NCBI GenBank assembly: GCA_014302835.1
Contig: CP060294.1
Span: 4,055,067-4,119,066 of the forward strand
DNA length: 64,000 nucleotides
Source: Pedobacter sp. PAMC26386
GTDB lineage: Bacteria; Bacteroidota; Bacteroidia; Sphingobacteriales; Sphingobacteriaceae
Direction: 5' to 3'
Shown: positions 43,708 to 53,012 of the stretch, one piece after another
Numbering within the stretch: the stretch's first letter is position 1
How the letters are laid out: each line of letters opens with the position of its first letter
Made by a program: the position numbers and the translations under genes
The notes under the pieces: model-generated
The model's database searches: none
Seen by the model: only the letters and a program-made list of their open reading frames with translations
What the model was told of the DNA's origin: nothing

Positions 43708-46551
43708 TTAGTGTTTCATTTCTTTTTTCAGGAATTTTCCTGTTAAACTGATTGGATTCTGGATCAGACCTTCTGGTGTACCTTCAAAGATGATTCTTCC
43801 TCCTCCAGCACCACCTTCTTCACCTAAATCAATTACCCAGTCAGCTACTTTTACGACATCAAGATTATGTTCAATCACCAATACTGTGTTTCCCTTATCT
43901 ACTAATTCATTTAACACCCCTAATAGTACATTGATGTCTTCAAAATGCAGACCTGTTGTTGGTTCATCCAGGATATAAAAAGTCTTTCCTGTATCTTTTT
44001 TAGATAATTCGGTAGCTAATTTAACCCTTTGTGCCTCACCACCAGATAAAGTTGTAGAAGATTGTCCAAGGGTAATATAACCTAGTCCAACATCCTTTAA
44101 TGTTTTAATTTTACGATAAATGACGGGCATATTTTCAAAAAATGCACAAGCATCTTCAATACTCATATCCAGTACATCGCTGATTGATTTACCACGGTAA
44201 CGTACTTCCAGGGTTTCCCTGTTATATCTTCTGCCACCACACTCTTCACAAGGTACGTGTACATCAGGAAGGAAATTCATTTCAATCACCTTCATTCCGG
44301 CACCCTGGCAAGTTTCACATCTTCCACCTTTCACATTGAAAGAAAAACGCCCAGGCTTATACCCCCTTATTTTCGCTTCTGGCAGCTGCACATATAAATT
44401 CCGGATATCCGAGAAAACACCGGTATAAGTAGAAGGATTTGATCTTGGTGTTCTGCCAATTGGCGCCTGATCAATTTCTATTACTTTATCAATTTCTTTG
44501 ATCCCATTGATTTTCTCATAGGGTAAAGGATGTTTTTTTGCCCTGAAGAAATGATGGTTTAAAATTGGATATAAAGTCTCGGTAATTAAACTCGATTTAC
44601 CACTTCCAGAAACTCCAGTCACTGCGATAAACTTACCCAATGGAAAATCTACGGACACTTCTTTCAGATTATGTCCGCTGGCTTTAACGATCGACAATTT
44701 ATGCCCATTTCCTTTTCTTCTCTTTTGAGGGACTGCTATTTCTTTATCTCCATTCAGATATGCAGCGGTCAGAGTTTTTGATTTAAGGATTTGCGCTGGT
44801 GTTCCCTTAGCCACAATCTGTCCACCATGTAAACCAGCAGCAGGGCCAACGTCAATCACGTAGTCAGCTTCCAGGATCATGTCCTTATCATGTTCTACCA
44901 CCAATACGGTATTCCCCAAGTCACGCAGATTCTTCAAGGCGCCAATCAATCGCTCGTTGTCACGCTGGTGGAGACCAATACTTGGTTCATCCAGAATATA
45001 CATGACATTCATCAATTGTGATCCGATTTGTGTAGCCAGACGTATCCTTTGTGCTTCACCTCCCGATAAGGTCCGCGCTGTCCTATCCAATGAAAGATAG
45101 TTTAGCCCGACATCGGTCAGGAAGCCTAATCTTGTTCTTATTTCTTTTAAAATCTCTTTAGCAATCGTATTTTGTCTTTCATTTAAACGGCTTTCGACAT
45201 CATTAAACCATCCTTTCAGACTGTTAATATCCATCTCTGCTAGTTCAAAGATATTCTTACCGTCCACTTTAAAATGCAGGCTTTCTTTTTTCAGCCTTGC
45301 TCCATTACATGATGGACAGGTTTTAAGCTTACGGAAGGTTTCCATATCATCAACAGCTCCTTCTCCTTTCTTTTCGTTCTGCTCTTCCAGCAACTTAATA
45401 ATCCCGTCAAAGGTTATCTGATAGTTCTGTACATTCCACTTATTATATTCAACGGCTACAGAAATTAAATCAGGACTACCATTCAGAATAATATTTATAT
45501 TTTCCTCTCCTAATTTATCGATTGGTGTAGAAAGAGAGAAGTTATATTTTTTGGCCACCGCCTTAATCACCTGGAACATCCATATATCTCTGTATTCACC
45601 AAGCGGAGCCAATCCACCACTCATAATACTTAGTTTAGGATTAGGCATGACTGACTCTCTGTCTACCACAAAAATATAACCTAAACCATCACATCGTTCA
45701 CACGCCCCATAAGGAGAGTTGAAAGAAAAACTATTTGGCTGTGGTTCATCATAAGAGATCCCAGTAGTAGGACACATTAAAAAGCGGCTGAAATGAGAAA
45801 CATTATTCTCTTTATCGCTGATTTTAATAATTCCTTTACCCACACGCATCGCAGTCTGGACAGAATCGATTAACCTTTTATGATCTTTTCTATCTACCAG
45901 AAGGCGGTCTACTACAATCTCAATATCATGTATTTTATATCTGTCAACCTGCATTTTAGGAGTCATATCCTGTATTTCTCCATCAACACGAACTTTGACA
46001 TATCCTTGTTTACGGATTTGCTCGAATAGCTCACGGTAATGTCCTTTACGACCCTTAACTACAGGAGCCAGGATATTCACCGCAATACCATCGTATTTAT
46101 TATAAATATTATTGAGGATCTGGTCTTCACTCATCCGCTCCATTTTTTCTCCGGTATTATAAGAGAAAGCATCAGCGGTACGGGCATAAAGCAAACGCAT
46201 GAAATCATAGATTTCTGTAATGGTTCCAACCGTGGATCTTGGGTTTTTACTAGTTGTTTTTTGTTCAATCGCAATTACCGGGCTTAATCCTGACACTTTA
46301 TCAACATCAGGCCGCTCCATTCCACCCATAAACTGACGGGAATAAGCACTGAAGGTTTCCATATAGCGGCGCTGTCCTTCAGCATAAATAGTATCAAATG
46401 CCAGAGATGATTTACCACTGCCACTTAAACCAGTTATCACAACCAGTTGATTACGTGGAAAAGAAATATCTATATTTTTAAGGTTGTGAACCCTTGCACC
46501 GTATACTTCAACATCTTTTTGTTCACCCAGATCGATGGTATTTTTGCTCAT
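43708..46551 (-). CDS. uvrA: Excinuclease ABC subunit A
   Basis: 947 residues, full length. It carries two ABC ATPase modules: Walker A VITGLSGSGKSSLAFDT (N-terminal) and VTGVSGSGKSSLITETL (C-terminal), with signatures LSGGEAQRIRLA and LSGGEAQRVKLA. Zinc modules include CETCQGAGMKVIEMNFLPDV with CEECGG. The first zinc site (CPTTG with CERC) lacks one Cys, as is usual in Bacteroidota. It recognises DNA damage for nucleotide excision repair. Confidence 0.98.
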   Translation of the reverse strand: MSKNTIDLGEQKDVEVYGARVHNLKNIDISFPRNQLVVITGLSGSGKSSLAFDTIYAEGQRRYMETFSAYSRQFMGGMERPDVDKVSGLSPVIAIEQKTTSKNPRSTVGTITEIYDFMRLLYARTADAFSYNTGEKMERMSEDQILNNIYNKYDGIAVNILAPVVKGRKGHYRELFEQIRKQGYVKVRVDGEIQDMTPKMQVDRYKIHDIEIVVDRLLVDRKDHKRLIDSVQTAMRVGKGIIKISDKENNVSHFSRFLMCPTTGISYDEPQPNSFSFNSPYGACERCDGLGYIFVVDRESVMPNPKLSIMSGGLAPLGEYRDIWMFQVIKAVAKKYNFSLSTPIDKLGEENINIILNGSPDLISVAVEYNKWNVQNYQITFDGIIKLLEEQNEKKGEGAVDDMETFRKLKTCPSCNGARLKKESLHFKVDGKNIFELAEMDINSLKGWFNDVESRLNERQNTIAKEILKEIRTRLGFLTDVGLNYLSLDRTARTLSGGEAQRIRLATQIGSQLMNVMYILDEPSIGLHQRDNERLIGALKNLRDLGNTVLVVEHDKDMILEADYVIDVGPAAGLHGGQIVAKGTPAQILKSKTLTAAYLNGDKEIAVPQKRRKGNGHKLSIVKASGHNLKEVSVDFPLGKFIAVTGVSGSGKSSLITETLYPILNHHFFRAKKHPLPYEKINGIKEIDKVIEIDQAPIGRTPRSNPSTYTGVFSDIRNLYVQLPEAKIRGYKPGRFSFNVKGGRCETCQGAGMKVIEMNFLPDVHVPCEECGGRRYNRETLEVRYRGKSISDVLDMSIEDACAFFENMPVIYRKIKTLKDVGLGYITLGQSSTTLSGGEAQRVKLATELSKKDTGKTFYILDEPTTGLHFEDINVLLGVLNELVDKGNTVLVIEHNLDVVKVADWVIDLGEEGGAGGGRIIFEGTPEGLIQNPISLTGKFLKKEMKH

Positions 46552-47140
46552 ATATATCTAAAAAATGCTATTGAAATCTTTGAAATTAAGAAAGCAAATT
46601 TGCAGCCACAAAAGTACCCATTTTTCTTTTAATAGCCTATCCTGATTTATATATGATGAAGAGGGATTACCTTACATAGGATTGACAATTTTTCTGTTAA
46701 AAATCTTGGGATATCAATTTTTCTCTAAAAAAATACGATGGTTTAAACAATCCATAATTCCGCATAAAAGATAATAAACATTTCGAGTCCTCACATGTAA
46801 CTATTAAGGAATTTATTCGCCTAAAACAATGCAAAATTTAACTTATTACGCCTATAAACAACCTAAAAAGAATTAAAAAATAACTGTACAATATACTCTT
46901 ATACACTCTTATTTTCAAAATTTAAGTTCTACCTTTATCGATGTATGATCTTTAAATCTCAATTGTACCGGAAAAACAGCCTAAAATTATTGAATAACCA
47001 CATTAACCCATATGGTAAGTTGCTATGCAGTTTCCTGATCGGATATAGATTATTAAACTTTAAAATGGAGTCCAGAAACCATAAAAACGGGGCGTCACTG
47101 AAAAGCCATAAGAGTAAGATACAAACACACACACAAATTA
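46552..47140. other. Long AT-rich intergenic region
   Basis: 589 bp between uvrA and the PEGA lipoprotein gene. I saw no repeat, RNA gene or clear promoter. An open frame at 46945-47157 overlaps the start of the next gene and has no supporting features, so it is not called. Confidence 0.5.
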
Positions 47141-47518
47141 ATGAAGAACAAAATTAACATTGTTGTCCTATTAGCAACAATGCTGCTCTCAAGCTGCGCA
47201 ACAATTTTTACAGGAACCAAACAAACAGTTCAGATTAATTCTGAACCACCTGCTGCAGAAATCCAGGTAGATGGCATTAAAGCTGGCATTACGCCAATGG
47301 CTGTTCCCTTAAAAAAAGGATTCACCGGACAAACTATAAGTTTGAAACTGGATGGCTATGAAACCAAAACATTCCAACCTGTAACAGCATTTAATCCTGT
47401 TGCCATAATAAATTTGATTGGCATAATAGGTTGGGCAGTTGACGCTGGTACTGGAGCAATGATGCAGTACGATCCTAAAGTTTACGACATTAAACTAGAA
47501 CAAAAAAAACAAAACTAA
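47141..47518 (+). CDS. PEGA-domain lipoprotein
   Basis: 125 residues with a lipoprotein signal (VLLATMLLSSC, Cys19). A single PEGA-type beta domain follows (QTVQINSEPPAAEIQVDGIK, then AGITPMAVPLKKGF and ISLKLDGYE). A hydrophobic segment near 85-105 (AIINLIGIIGWAVDAGTGAM) resembles those in small envelope PEGA proteins. It is probably surface or periplasmic; the role is unknown. Confidence 0.82.
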   Translation: MKNKINIVVLLATMLLSSCATIFTGTKQTVQINSEPPAAEIQVDGIKAGITPMAVPLKKGFTGQTISLKLDGYETKTFQPVTAFNPVAIINLIGIIGWAVDAGTGAMMQYDPKVYDIKLEQKKQN

Positions 47519-47709
47519 TTACCATTTTCGTAAATCAACTTATAGGTATATAAGTTGATTTACAATTATAATTCCCCCTCTGGAAAAAGGAGTATGATGA
47601 TGACTATAAGCAACTAATACCTGAGATTAAACGCTGATTAGGAGATAAAAGAAAAGAGACATCTTTAATTGTGGAGAGTGGAATACCAGTTAAAGCTTGG
47701 AGAACAAAT

Positions 47710-48144
47710 TCAAGCTCTTGGCCATTTCCAGGCCTGCCAGATGATTGCCAGTGTAATTACAATTTCAACAATACCAAGAAAGATGTAGAAAATCCACCAG
47801 GGATCAATAGATATATACACAACCAATACCATAACCAGGGTGTATACAAACCCCAGGATGATATTGAGCCATTTATTTAATTTAGGTTTCAATACCAGGG
47901 ACAAGAAAACCATCAGGGCCGGAATAGCCAGAAGCACGGCAGAAAACAGAAGCTTTGCAGGTGTAGTCGTACCACTTCCCATATTCCCGTTCATCAGGTT
48001 TTTTAATCGTTCGGGAACAAACAAAGAGAAAATATCACCATAAACATAACACAGCATCACTGTTACCCATAGCGCCGACAACCTCAATTTCACATTTATC
48101 TTGAAATCCATTAAACTGCCAATATTGTTTTGGTCTGCGCTCAT
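47710..48144 (-). CDS. DUF6326 family small membrane protein
   Basis: 144 residues with about four membrane helices (LSALWVTVMLCYVYGDIFSL; LLFSAVLLAIPALMVFLSLV; WLNIILGFVYTLVMVLVVYI; IFYIFLGIVEIVITLAIIW). The LSALW-x-x-VMxxYxYGDIxSLF pattern is typical of DUF6326. The function is unknown. It is on the same strand as the DUF4386 gene upstream, 95 bp away. Confidence 0.8.
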   Translation of the reverse strand: MSADQNNIGSLMDFKINVKLRLSALWVTVMLCYVYGDIFSLFVPERLKNLMNGNMGSGTTTPAKLLFSAVLLAIPALMVFLSLVLKPKLNKWLNIILGFVYTLVMVLVVYISIDPWWIFYIFLGIVEIVITLAIIWQAWKWPRA

Positions 48145-48239
48145 ATTCAGTATTATTTATTCATAGGTTTCAACTGCACTGTTATATTTTTTCTCATTTA
48201 CCTCCATAATCAACAGCCACAAACAAGTGCAGATTTCAC

Positions 48240-48869
48240 CTATGCAGGCAGGTTGATACAATTAGCAATCAGGGTTTGGTTATATCCGGGAAAAAGAAAG
48301 CTCCCTGCAAAATCAATCAAATAGCCAAAGCAACCAATCATCAGGAGTAAACCCAGCATCTTTGGCAAGAAACCGGATTTGAAAACCAGGTAACCAAAAG
48401 GAAATAACCACAGTCCCCAAAATACAGACACAGGCTGAATTCCGTTCTGATAATAGTGGAGATAAAACAATAGCTGAACCTGCAATTTCTCTATGCCGAA
48501 CTGCTGAAGATACTCCTCTTTGTGAAGAAGTGTCAATACCGAAAATTGGTTTTGCAAATTAATCAGGGATATGGTGATGCTAACTACAGCCAGCATCACC
48601 ATGATCAATGCTATTGTTTGATTAACAGGCTTAAGCAATTTATACAAAACCAGAGATAAAAATAAAAAGCAGATGTAACAGACTAAACTGCTCAGGATAC
48701 CCAACCTGAACAGTTGCTCAGCTTCCATTATATTTTTATAAGTCTCAGCCGCATCCTTCCATACAATTAATTTTCCGGGGACATACATCAGACTAAAAAA
48801 ACCACTCAGGATATTGATAAAATACAATAAACCAGCTATTATTGTGCGTTTTTTGTTGGAGTAAGCCAT
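48240..48869 (-). CDS. DUF4386 family membrane protein
   Basis: 209 residues with about six predicted helices, starting KKRTIIAGLLYFINILSGFF and containing the paired segment VFWGLWLFPFGYLVFKSGFL followed by MLGLLLMIGCFGYLIDF, which is typical of DUF4386. The function is unknown; in other bacteria these genes often accompany small regulators of stress responses. Confidence 0.82.
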   Translation of the reverse strand: MAYSNKKRTIIAGLLYFINILSGFFSLMYVPGKLIVWKDAAETYKNIMEAEQLFRLGILSSLVCYICFLFLSLVLYKLLKPVNQTIALIMVMLAVVSITISLINLQNQFSVLTLLHKEEYLQQFGIEKLQVQLLFYLHYYQNGIQPVSVFWGLWLFPFGYLVFKSGFLPKMLGLLLMIGCFGYLIDFAGSFLFPGYNQTLIANCINLPA

Positions 48870-48928
48870 TATATACCGGAGTAAGTCTCGATATTAAATA
48901 TAATGATTATATATATTTTACAAAGACA

Positions 48929-50380
48929 TTAAATCTTTACAATCGGATTGCGCCCTGCTTTCTGATGAATATGAGACAAATAAGCAGCAGACATCATTTT
49001 CACACCATCCAGATGACTGTCAATATTTGATTTTAAATCCTCTTTTTCCAAATTACCCTGGATGAAATTAAGAAACTCTTCAACCACAGCTGTCTTGGCT
49101 TGCTCAGTTAACAATTTGGAATCATCCAGGTTGTGCTGAACAGAAAGATCTTTCATCGTGATTACTTCTAGCGGATTCGCTCCTCCCAGCATCCCGATAT
49201 TCCGAAAAATATAAATATCGAAATGACTGTTCCCTCCCACCTCATAATCTTCCCTGCTATTCTGCTGATGTTTATCTTTAGCTTGGTAAGAGTGAATCTG
49301 AATATTTTGGAATGGACCTTGCTGCATATTGTGATATTCATGTTTCACACGTCCATTTCCCTTATAAAGGTCCGAATCAGGCACCACCCAGCTCCTTCTG
49401 GAAAAGGTATTGTGTTGTAAGTTGATTGTTATATTTGCAATATTCTTTTGCTCCCTCAGCATTTTAACCAATACAGTCGCATCTATTTCTCCATAGTTCT
49501 TGTACAGATTCGTTAACTCTGCATCATCATAAAGTTTTACCGTTTCATAATCAGTATTAAAATAATTCTGATAATCCTGTTCATTCATTTGCATGATAAA
49601 GCCTTCCGGCTGAATCAGGGAGCTAATTACCTCCATGCAATCTGGCTGCTTAGTTAAAATGCCGGGTATATGATAAAGCTGGCTAACAATATCAAATATA
49701 TGATATCCACTATGTGACATCTTTCCATGCCCTTTATTATAAGAATGATAATCCTGGGAAACGATTTCTGATGGAAGACGCCACTGTCCATCGCTATGGC
49801 TGGATTGAATAGCCGTCACCGGACAGTTGGTTGCTACACTAACCTCTTTTATTCTTTCCATAACATACCTGAAACCAGGATGGTATCTCCGCTGAACATT
49901 GATAGAAAAGATAGTAGATTTTTCCTGCTGAAGTTTCTCATAAAGTTGTAACAACTGCACGTAATCTAAAAGAATTCCATTAGCCTGTTCTACTTCAGAA
50001 ACAGCATTTTCTCTTGTACTAATTGGCTTATCCATCAGAATATGCAACTTTAAATCCAATGCCCATTCTGCATAAGCATGGTGAACCGACGGCTCAGTAG
50101 CAATAATGACCGCATTAATTTTATTTTCGATCACATACTGACTTAAAGCAGACCTTATATCATCCGGTAATTTCTCACTAAACGGTTCAATAAAAAGGGT
50201 CTTGATATTATACCCTTGCTTTTCAAAATGATGTCTGACTTTTTTTGCCTTTGATCTGACATCAACTGCCAGTGAAATTTCGACCCTGAATTTTTGTTTT
50301 AAGTTAGCCAGAGCTGGCAGATAAATACGTTTTGAATGAGGGCCGATACCAATTAAAATTATCCGGGTAACAATTTCCAT
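48929..50380 (-). CDS. Gfo/Idh/MocA-like oxidoreductase, long variant
   Basis: 483 residues, longer than the usual 330-400. The N-terminal Rossmann fold (RIILIGIGPHSKRIYLPALA; NAVIIATEPSVHHAYAEWAL; HILMDKPISTRENA with the family's K-P motif) is followed by an extended C-terminal domain with several His-rich stretches (SGYHIFDIVSQLYHIPGI). The glycine motif is GxGxxxK rather than a clean GxGxxG. The substrate is unknown. It is isolated, with no sugar genes beside it, so a secondary-metabolism or modification role is possible but not shown. Confidence 0.75.
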   Translation of the reverse strand: MEIVTRIILIGIGPHSKRIYLPALANLKQKFRVEISLAVDVRSKAKKVRHHFEKQGYNIKTLFIEPFSEKLPDDIRSALSQYVIENKINAVIIATEPSVHHAYAEWALDLKLHILMDKPISTRENAVSEVEQANGILLDYVQLLQLYEKLQQEKSTIFSINVQRRYHPGFRYVMERIKEVSVATNCPVTAIQSSHSDGQWRLPSEIVSQDYHSYNKGHGKMSHSGYHIFDIVSQLYHIPGILTKQPDCMEVISSLIQPEGFIMQMNEQDYQNYFNTDYETVKLYDDAELTNLYKNYGEIDATVLVKMLREQKNIANITINLQHNTFSRRSWVVPDSDLYKGNGRVKHEYHNMQQGPFQNIQIHSYQAKDKHQQNSREDYEVGGNSHFDIYIFRNIGMLGGANPLEVITMKDLSVQHNLDDSKLLTEQAKTAVVEEFLNFIQGNLEKEDLKSNIDSHLDGVKMMSAAYLSHIHQKAGRNPIVKI

Positions 50381-50495
50381 TTGATAAGTTATGATTTTTA
50401 TACCGGCTAATATATCTATTTCCTACTCTCCAGAAATCACGTTTCAATTAAGAGAAAGTAAAAGAATTATAAACTCCCCAGAGAATATCAGGCAT

Positions 50496-50520
50496 AAAAA
50501 AACCGGCATAAGCCGGTTTT
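50496..50520 (-). terminator. Intrinsic terminator of lytic transglycosylase gene
   Basis: AACCGGC and GCCGGTT form a 7-bp stem with an ATAA loop. On the minus strand it is followed by seven T. It lies 25 bp after the stop at 50545. Confidence 0.88.
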
Positions 50521-50544
50521 CAATTTCATGTTAATCACATTTCT

Positions 50545-51327
50545 CTATTCTTCATTGGTATTCATTGCCAATACTCCTTTAGAGCCGCGATAACCGTAAC
50601 GGGAAGGATCTCTAATAATTTCTTTCATCGAGATGAGTTTGTAAACATACCCAGCTGTTTCACGATTAAGTTTCATTTTGAAATAGTTATCCTGATTTTG
50701 TTTGTTAATCTGTTTTCTCATGTGGTTATCACCAACATTATAAGCTGCAGCGACTAACGTCCAGCTATCAAAAACGCCATACAACTCTTTAATGTATTTG
50801 CAGGCTGCGATAGTGGATTTACGTAAATTTTTACGTTCGTCAACTTCTGAATTCACTTTTAATCCATAAGTCCGTGCTGTACCTGGCATGAATTGCCAGA
50901 ATCCGTTTGCCCCTTTTGGAGACATCCCGCCTTGTAAGCCGGATTCAACAAGTGGCATGTACTTAAAATCGTTTGGAATTCCATAAGCTGCAAGAATTGG
51001 TTCAATAATCGGAAACCATTCTGCGGCCATTCTGTGTAAACGATTTGTCTGTAGATTACTATAATTATACCCCGCAAGAACTTTTTTCATTTTTTGCTCC
51101 ACTCTGATGTCACCCAGAGGTAAAGATTCTTCTGCGAAATTTAACTGAGCCATCAGATTGACAGGCTCTTCCGTAATAGTAGTGGTAGTGGTAGTAATAC
51201 TTTTTGTAGTGTTATTAAATCCTTTTTTTTGACTTCTCAATGCTTGGGGCATGTTGTAAGCAAACACTTTTGCCATAACCAATAATCCTAAAATCACTGA
51301 ACATGTTATTATGTGTTTCTTTATCAT
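50545..51327 (-). CDS. Lytic transglycosylase, MltD-like (SLT domain)
   Basis: 260 residues with an N-terminal hydrophobic signal or anchor (IITCSVILGLLVMAKVFA) and a Thr-rich linker. The SLT domain has catalytic Glu128 in PLVESG, then SPKGANGFWQFMPGTARTYGL and LVAAAYNVGDNHM. It cleaves peptidoglycan glycan strands to anhydromuropeptides. A GGAGG run lies 4 bp before the ATG on the minus strand, an unusually strong Shine-Dalgarno for this phylum. The promoter is at 51366-51396. Confidence 0.93.
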   Translation of the reverse strand: MIKKHIITCSVILGLLVMAKVFAYNMPQALRSQKKGFNNTTKSITTTTTTITEEPVNLMAQLNFAEESLPLGDIRVEQKMKKVLAGYNYSNLQTNRLHRMAAEWFPIIEPILAAYGIPNDFKYMPLVESGLQGGMSPKGANGFWQFMPGTARTYGLKVNSEVDERKNLRKSTIAACKYIKELYGVFDSWTLVAAAYNVGDNHMRKQINKQNQDNYFKMKLNRETAGYVYKLISMKEIIRDPSRYGYRGSKGVLAMNTNEE

Positions 51328-51365
51328 TTTCCTCCTTTTTTTGGTGAACTAATATAAAACGCCTG

Positions 51366-51396
51366 CAAACATACAGTATATTTATCTAATTATCAA
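51366..51396 (-). promoter_or_regulatory. Bacteroidetes-type promoter of the lytic transglycosylase gene
   Basis: On the minus strand TTG (51396-51394) and TATGTTTG (51373-51366) are 20 bp apart, an excellent -33/-7 match. The leader is about 35 nt and contains the GGAGG near 51331-51335. Confidence 0.75.
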
Positions 51397-51504
51397 CATT
51401 TTACAGAAATAAGCAATAAAATCAACGTTTAAACACCCATAGGCAGTGATTTTAATTTTAACTGATATCATAAAAATATAAATGACTATTTGCGCGATTT
51501 TTAT

Positions 51505-51512
51505 TAAATTTG
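51505..51512 (+). promoter_or_regulatory. -7 box for the pseudouridine synthase gene
   Basis: TAAATTTG matches TAnnTTTG about 35 bp before the ATG at 51547. No well-spaced -33 element was found. Confidence 0.45.
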
Positions 51513-51546
51513 CACCCCGCATTAATTATGTGGTTAACAGCGTATC

Positions 51547-52998
51547 ATGACAAATAACAACAACAGGAACAGTCGGGATGACAAGTCCAAACCGGGAAAC
51601 CGAAGCACAACAGGTAATGGCCGTAGTGGAACAGATAGTTCTTACAAGGGTAAAAGCAAGTTTGGAGATAAAGAGGGGAACGACAAGAATAAATTTGGTG
51701 CTGGGAAAGATAACTACAGACCAAGAGCAGCAGATAGAGATAGTGATAAACCTAGAGCAGGTAGAGATGGTGATTCAAAAAGCTTCTCTTCAAGACCGCC
51801 TAGAGATGGTGATAAACCCAGAGCTGGCAGAGACGGCGATTCAAAAAGCTTCTCTTCAAGACCACCCAGAGATGGTGACAGACCTAGAGCTGGTAGAGAC
51901 GGCGATTCAAAAAGCTTCTCTTCAAGACCGCCTAGAGATGGTGACAGACCTAGAGCTGGTAGAGACGGTGATGCTAAAAGCTTCTCATCAAGAGGTGCTG
52001 GCGGTAAAACATTCAAACCACGCGCATTTAAAGAAGGCAGTTCTAAAGAAATGCCAAGAAATGAAGGCCGTAGTTATATAAAGAAAGACAATTTCAGTAC
52101 TGATGGTGAAAGACCATTCAGAACTTTCGATGATAAAAAAAGCACTTCAAGAAGTACAGATAGCAGACCTTTCAGAAAAAGAGAAGAGGGCGTGGCTAAA
52201 CCATATTCTGGTGCTCCAAGACCATTTGCTCCTAAAGCACCTGTTATGCGTGCAAGAAAAGAAGGCAATAGCGTAGACGATGGAAAAATCCGTTTAAATC
52301 GTTATATAGCTAACTCTGGTATCTGTTCACGCCGTAAGGCAGACGAACTGATTGCAGCAGGTGTAGTTTCTGTAAACGGTGTACCAGTTTCTGAACTGGG
52401 ACATAAAGTAGATCCGGCAAAAGACGAAGTACGCTACAACGGTGAATTACTGAAACGTGAAAAAAGAGTTTACGTTCTATTAAATAAACCAAAAGATTAT
52501 ATAACAACAACAGATGATCCTCAGGAACGCCGTACCGTAATGTCTTTAGTTGAAAAAGCAAGTAGAGAACGTATTTATCCTGTAGGTCGTTTAGACCGGA
52601 ATACAACTGGTCTTTTATTAATGACTAACGATGGTGACTTAGCAGATAAACTATCTCATCCAAGTTATGGCATTACTAAAATCTATCACGTTGAATTGAG
52701 TAAAAGCTTAAGTCAGGGTGACCTGAATAAAATTCAGTTCGGATTAGAACTGGAAGATGGCATTATTAAACCAGATTCAGTTTCTTATGTTTCAGGTGGT
52801 TCTAAACGTGAAGTGGGTATCCAGATTCACAGTGGTAAAAACAGAATCGTTCGTAGAATATTCGAACATTTAGGTTATGAGGTTGTCAAATTAGACCGCG
52901 TGGTTTATGGCAATCTGACTAAGAAAGATCTTCCACGTGGAAGATGGCGCTATTTAGAAGAACACGAACTGATCCAGATCAAACATCTGATCAAGTAA
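51547..52998 (+). CDS. RluB/RsuA-family RNA pseudouridine synthase with repetitive N-terminal tail
   Basis: 483 residues. Residues 1-240 are disordered, basic and rich in Arg/Asp/Ser/Gly. They contain a 22-residue repeat (PRAGRDGDSKSFSSRPPRDG plus two residues) in three full and one partial copy at 69-148. An S4 RNA-binding domain follows at about 248-305 (IRLNRYIANSGICSRRKADE), then the synthase domain with YPVGRLDRNTTGLLLMT, catalytic Asp350. It modifies 23S rRNA uridines, by family. The tail probably binds RNA or drives condensation; that part is inference. Confidence 0.93.
   Translation: MTNNNNRNSRDDKSKPGNRSTTGNGRSGTDSSYKGKSKFGDKEGNDKNKFGAGKDNYRPRAADRDSDKPRAGRDGDSKSFSSRPPRDGDKPRAGRDGDSKSFSSRPPRDGDRPRAGRDGDSKSFSSRPPRDGDRPRAGRDGDAKSFSSRGAGGKTFKPRAFKEGSSKEMPRNEGRSYIKKDNFSTDGERPFRTFDDKKSTSRSTDSRPFRKREEGVAKPYSGAPRPFAPKAPVMRARKEGNSVDDGKIRLNRYIANSGICSRRKADELIAAGVVSVNGVPVSELGHKVDPAKDEVRYNGELLKREKRVYVLLNKPKDYITTTDDPQERRTVMSLVEKASRERIYPVGRLDRNTTGLLLMTNDGDLADKLSHPSYGITKIYHVELSKSLSQGDLNKIQFGLELEDGIIKPDSVSYVSGGSKREVGIQIHSGKNRIVRRIFEHLGYEVVKLDRVVYGNLTKKDLPRGRWRYLEEHELIQIKHLIK
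51751..51990 (+). repeat. 66-bp coding tandem repeat in the pseudouridine synthase gene
   Basis: Three full units and one partial unit encode the 22-residue RDGD/SKSFSSRPP repeat. Units are nearly identical at DNA level, so copy number may change by slippage. Long open frames in other frames across this stretch are shadows produced by the repeat. Confidence 0.88.
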
Positions 52999-53012
52999 TT
53001 ATAGTCTGAATT

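Noticed and set aside
46945..47157. 70-codon open frame before the PEGA lipoprotein gene
   Set aside because: Overlaps the start of the real gene and shows no domain, signal or plausible start context.
51578..52081. Long frames overlapping the pseudouridine synthase repeat on both strands
   Set aside because: They are shadows produced by the low-complexity 66-bp repeat and have no independent start signals.
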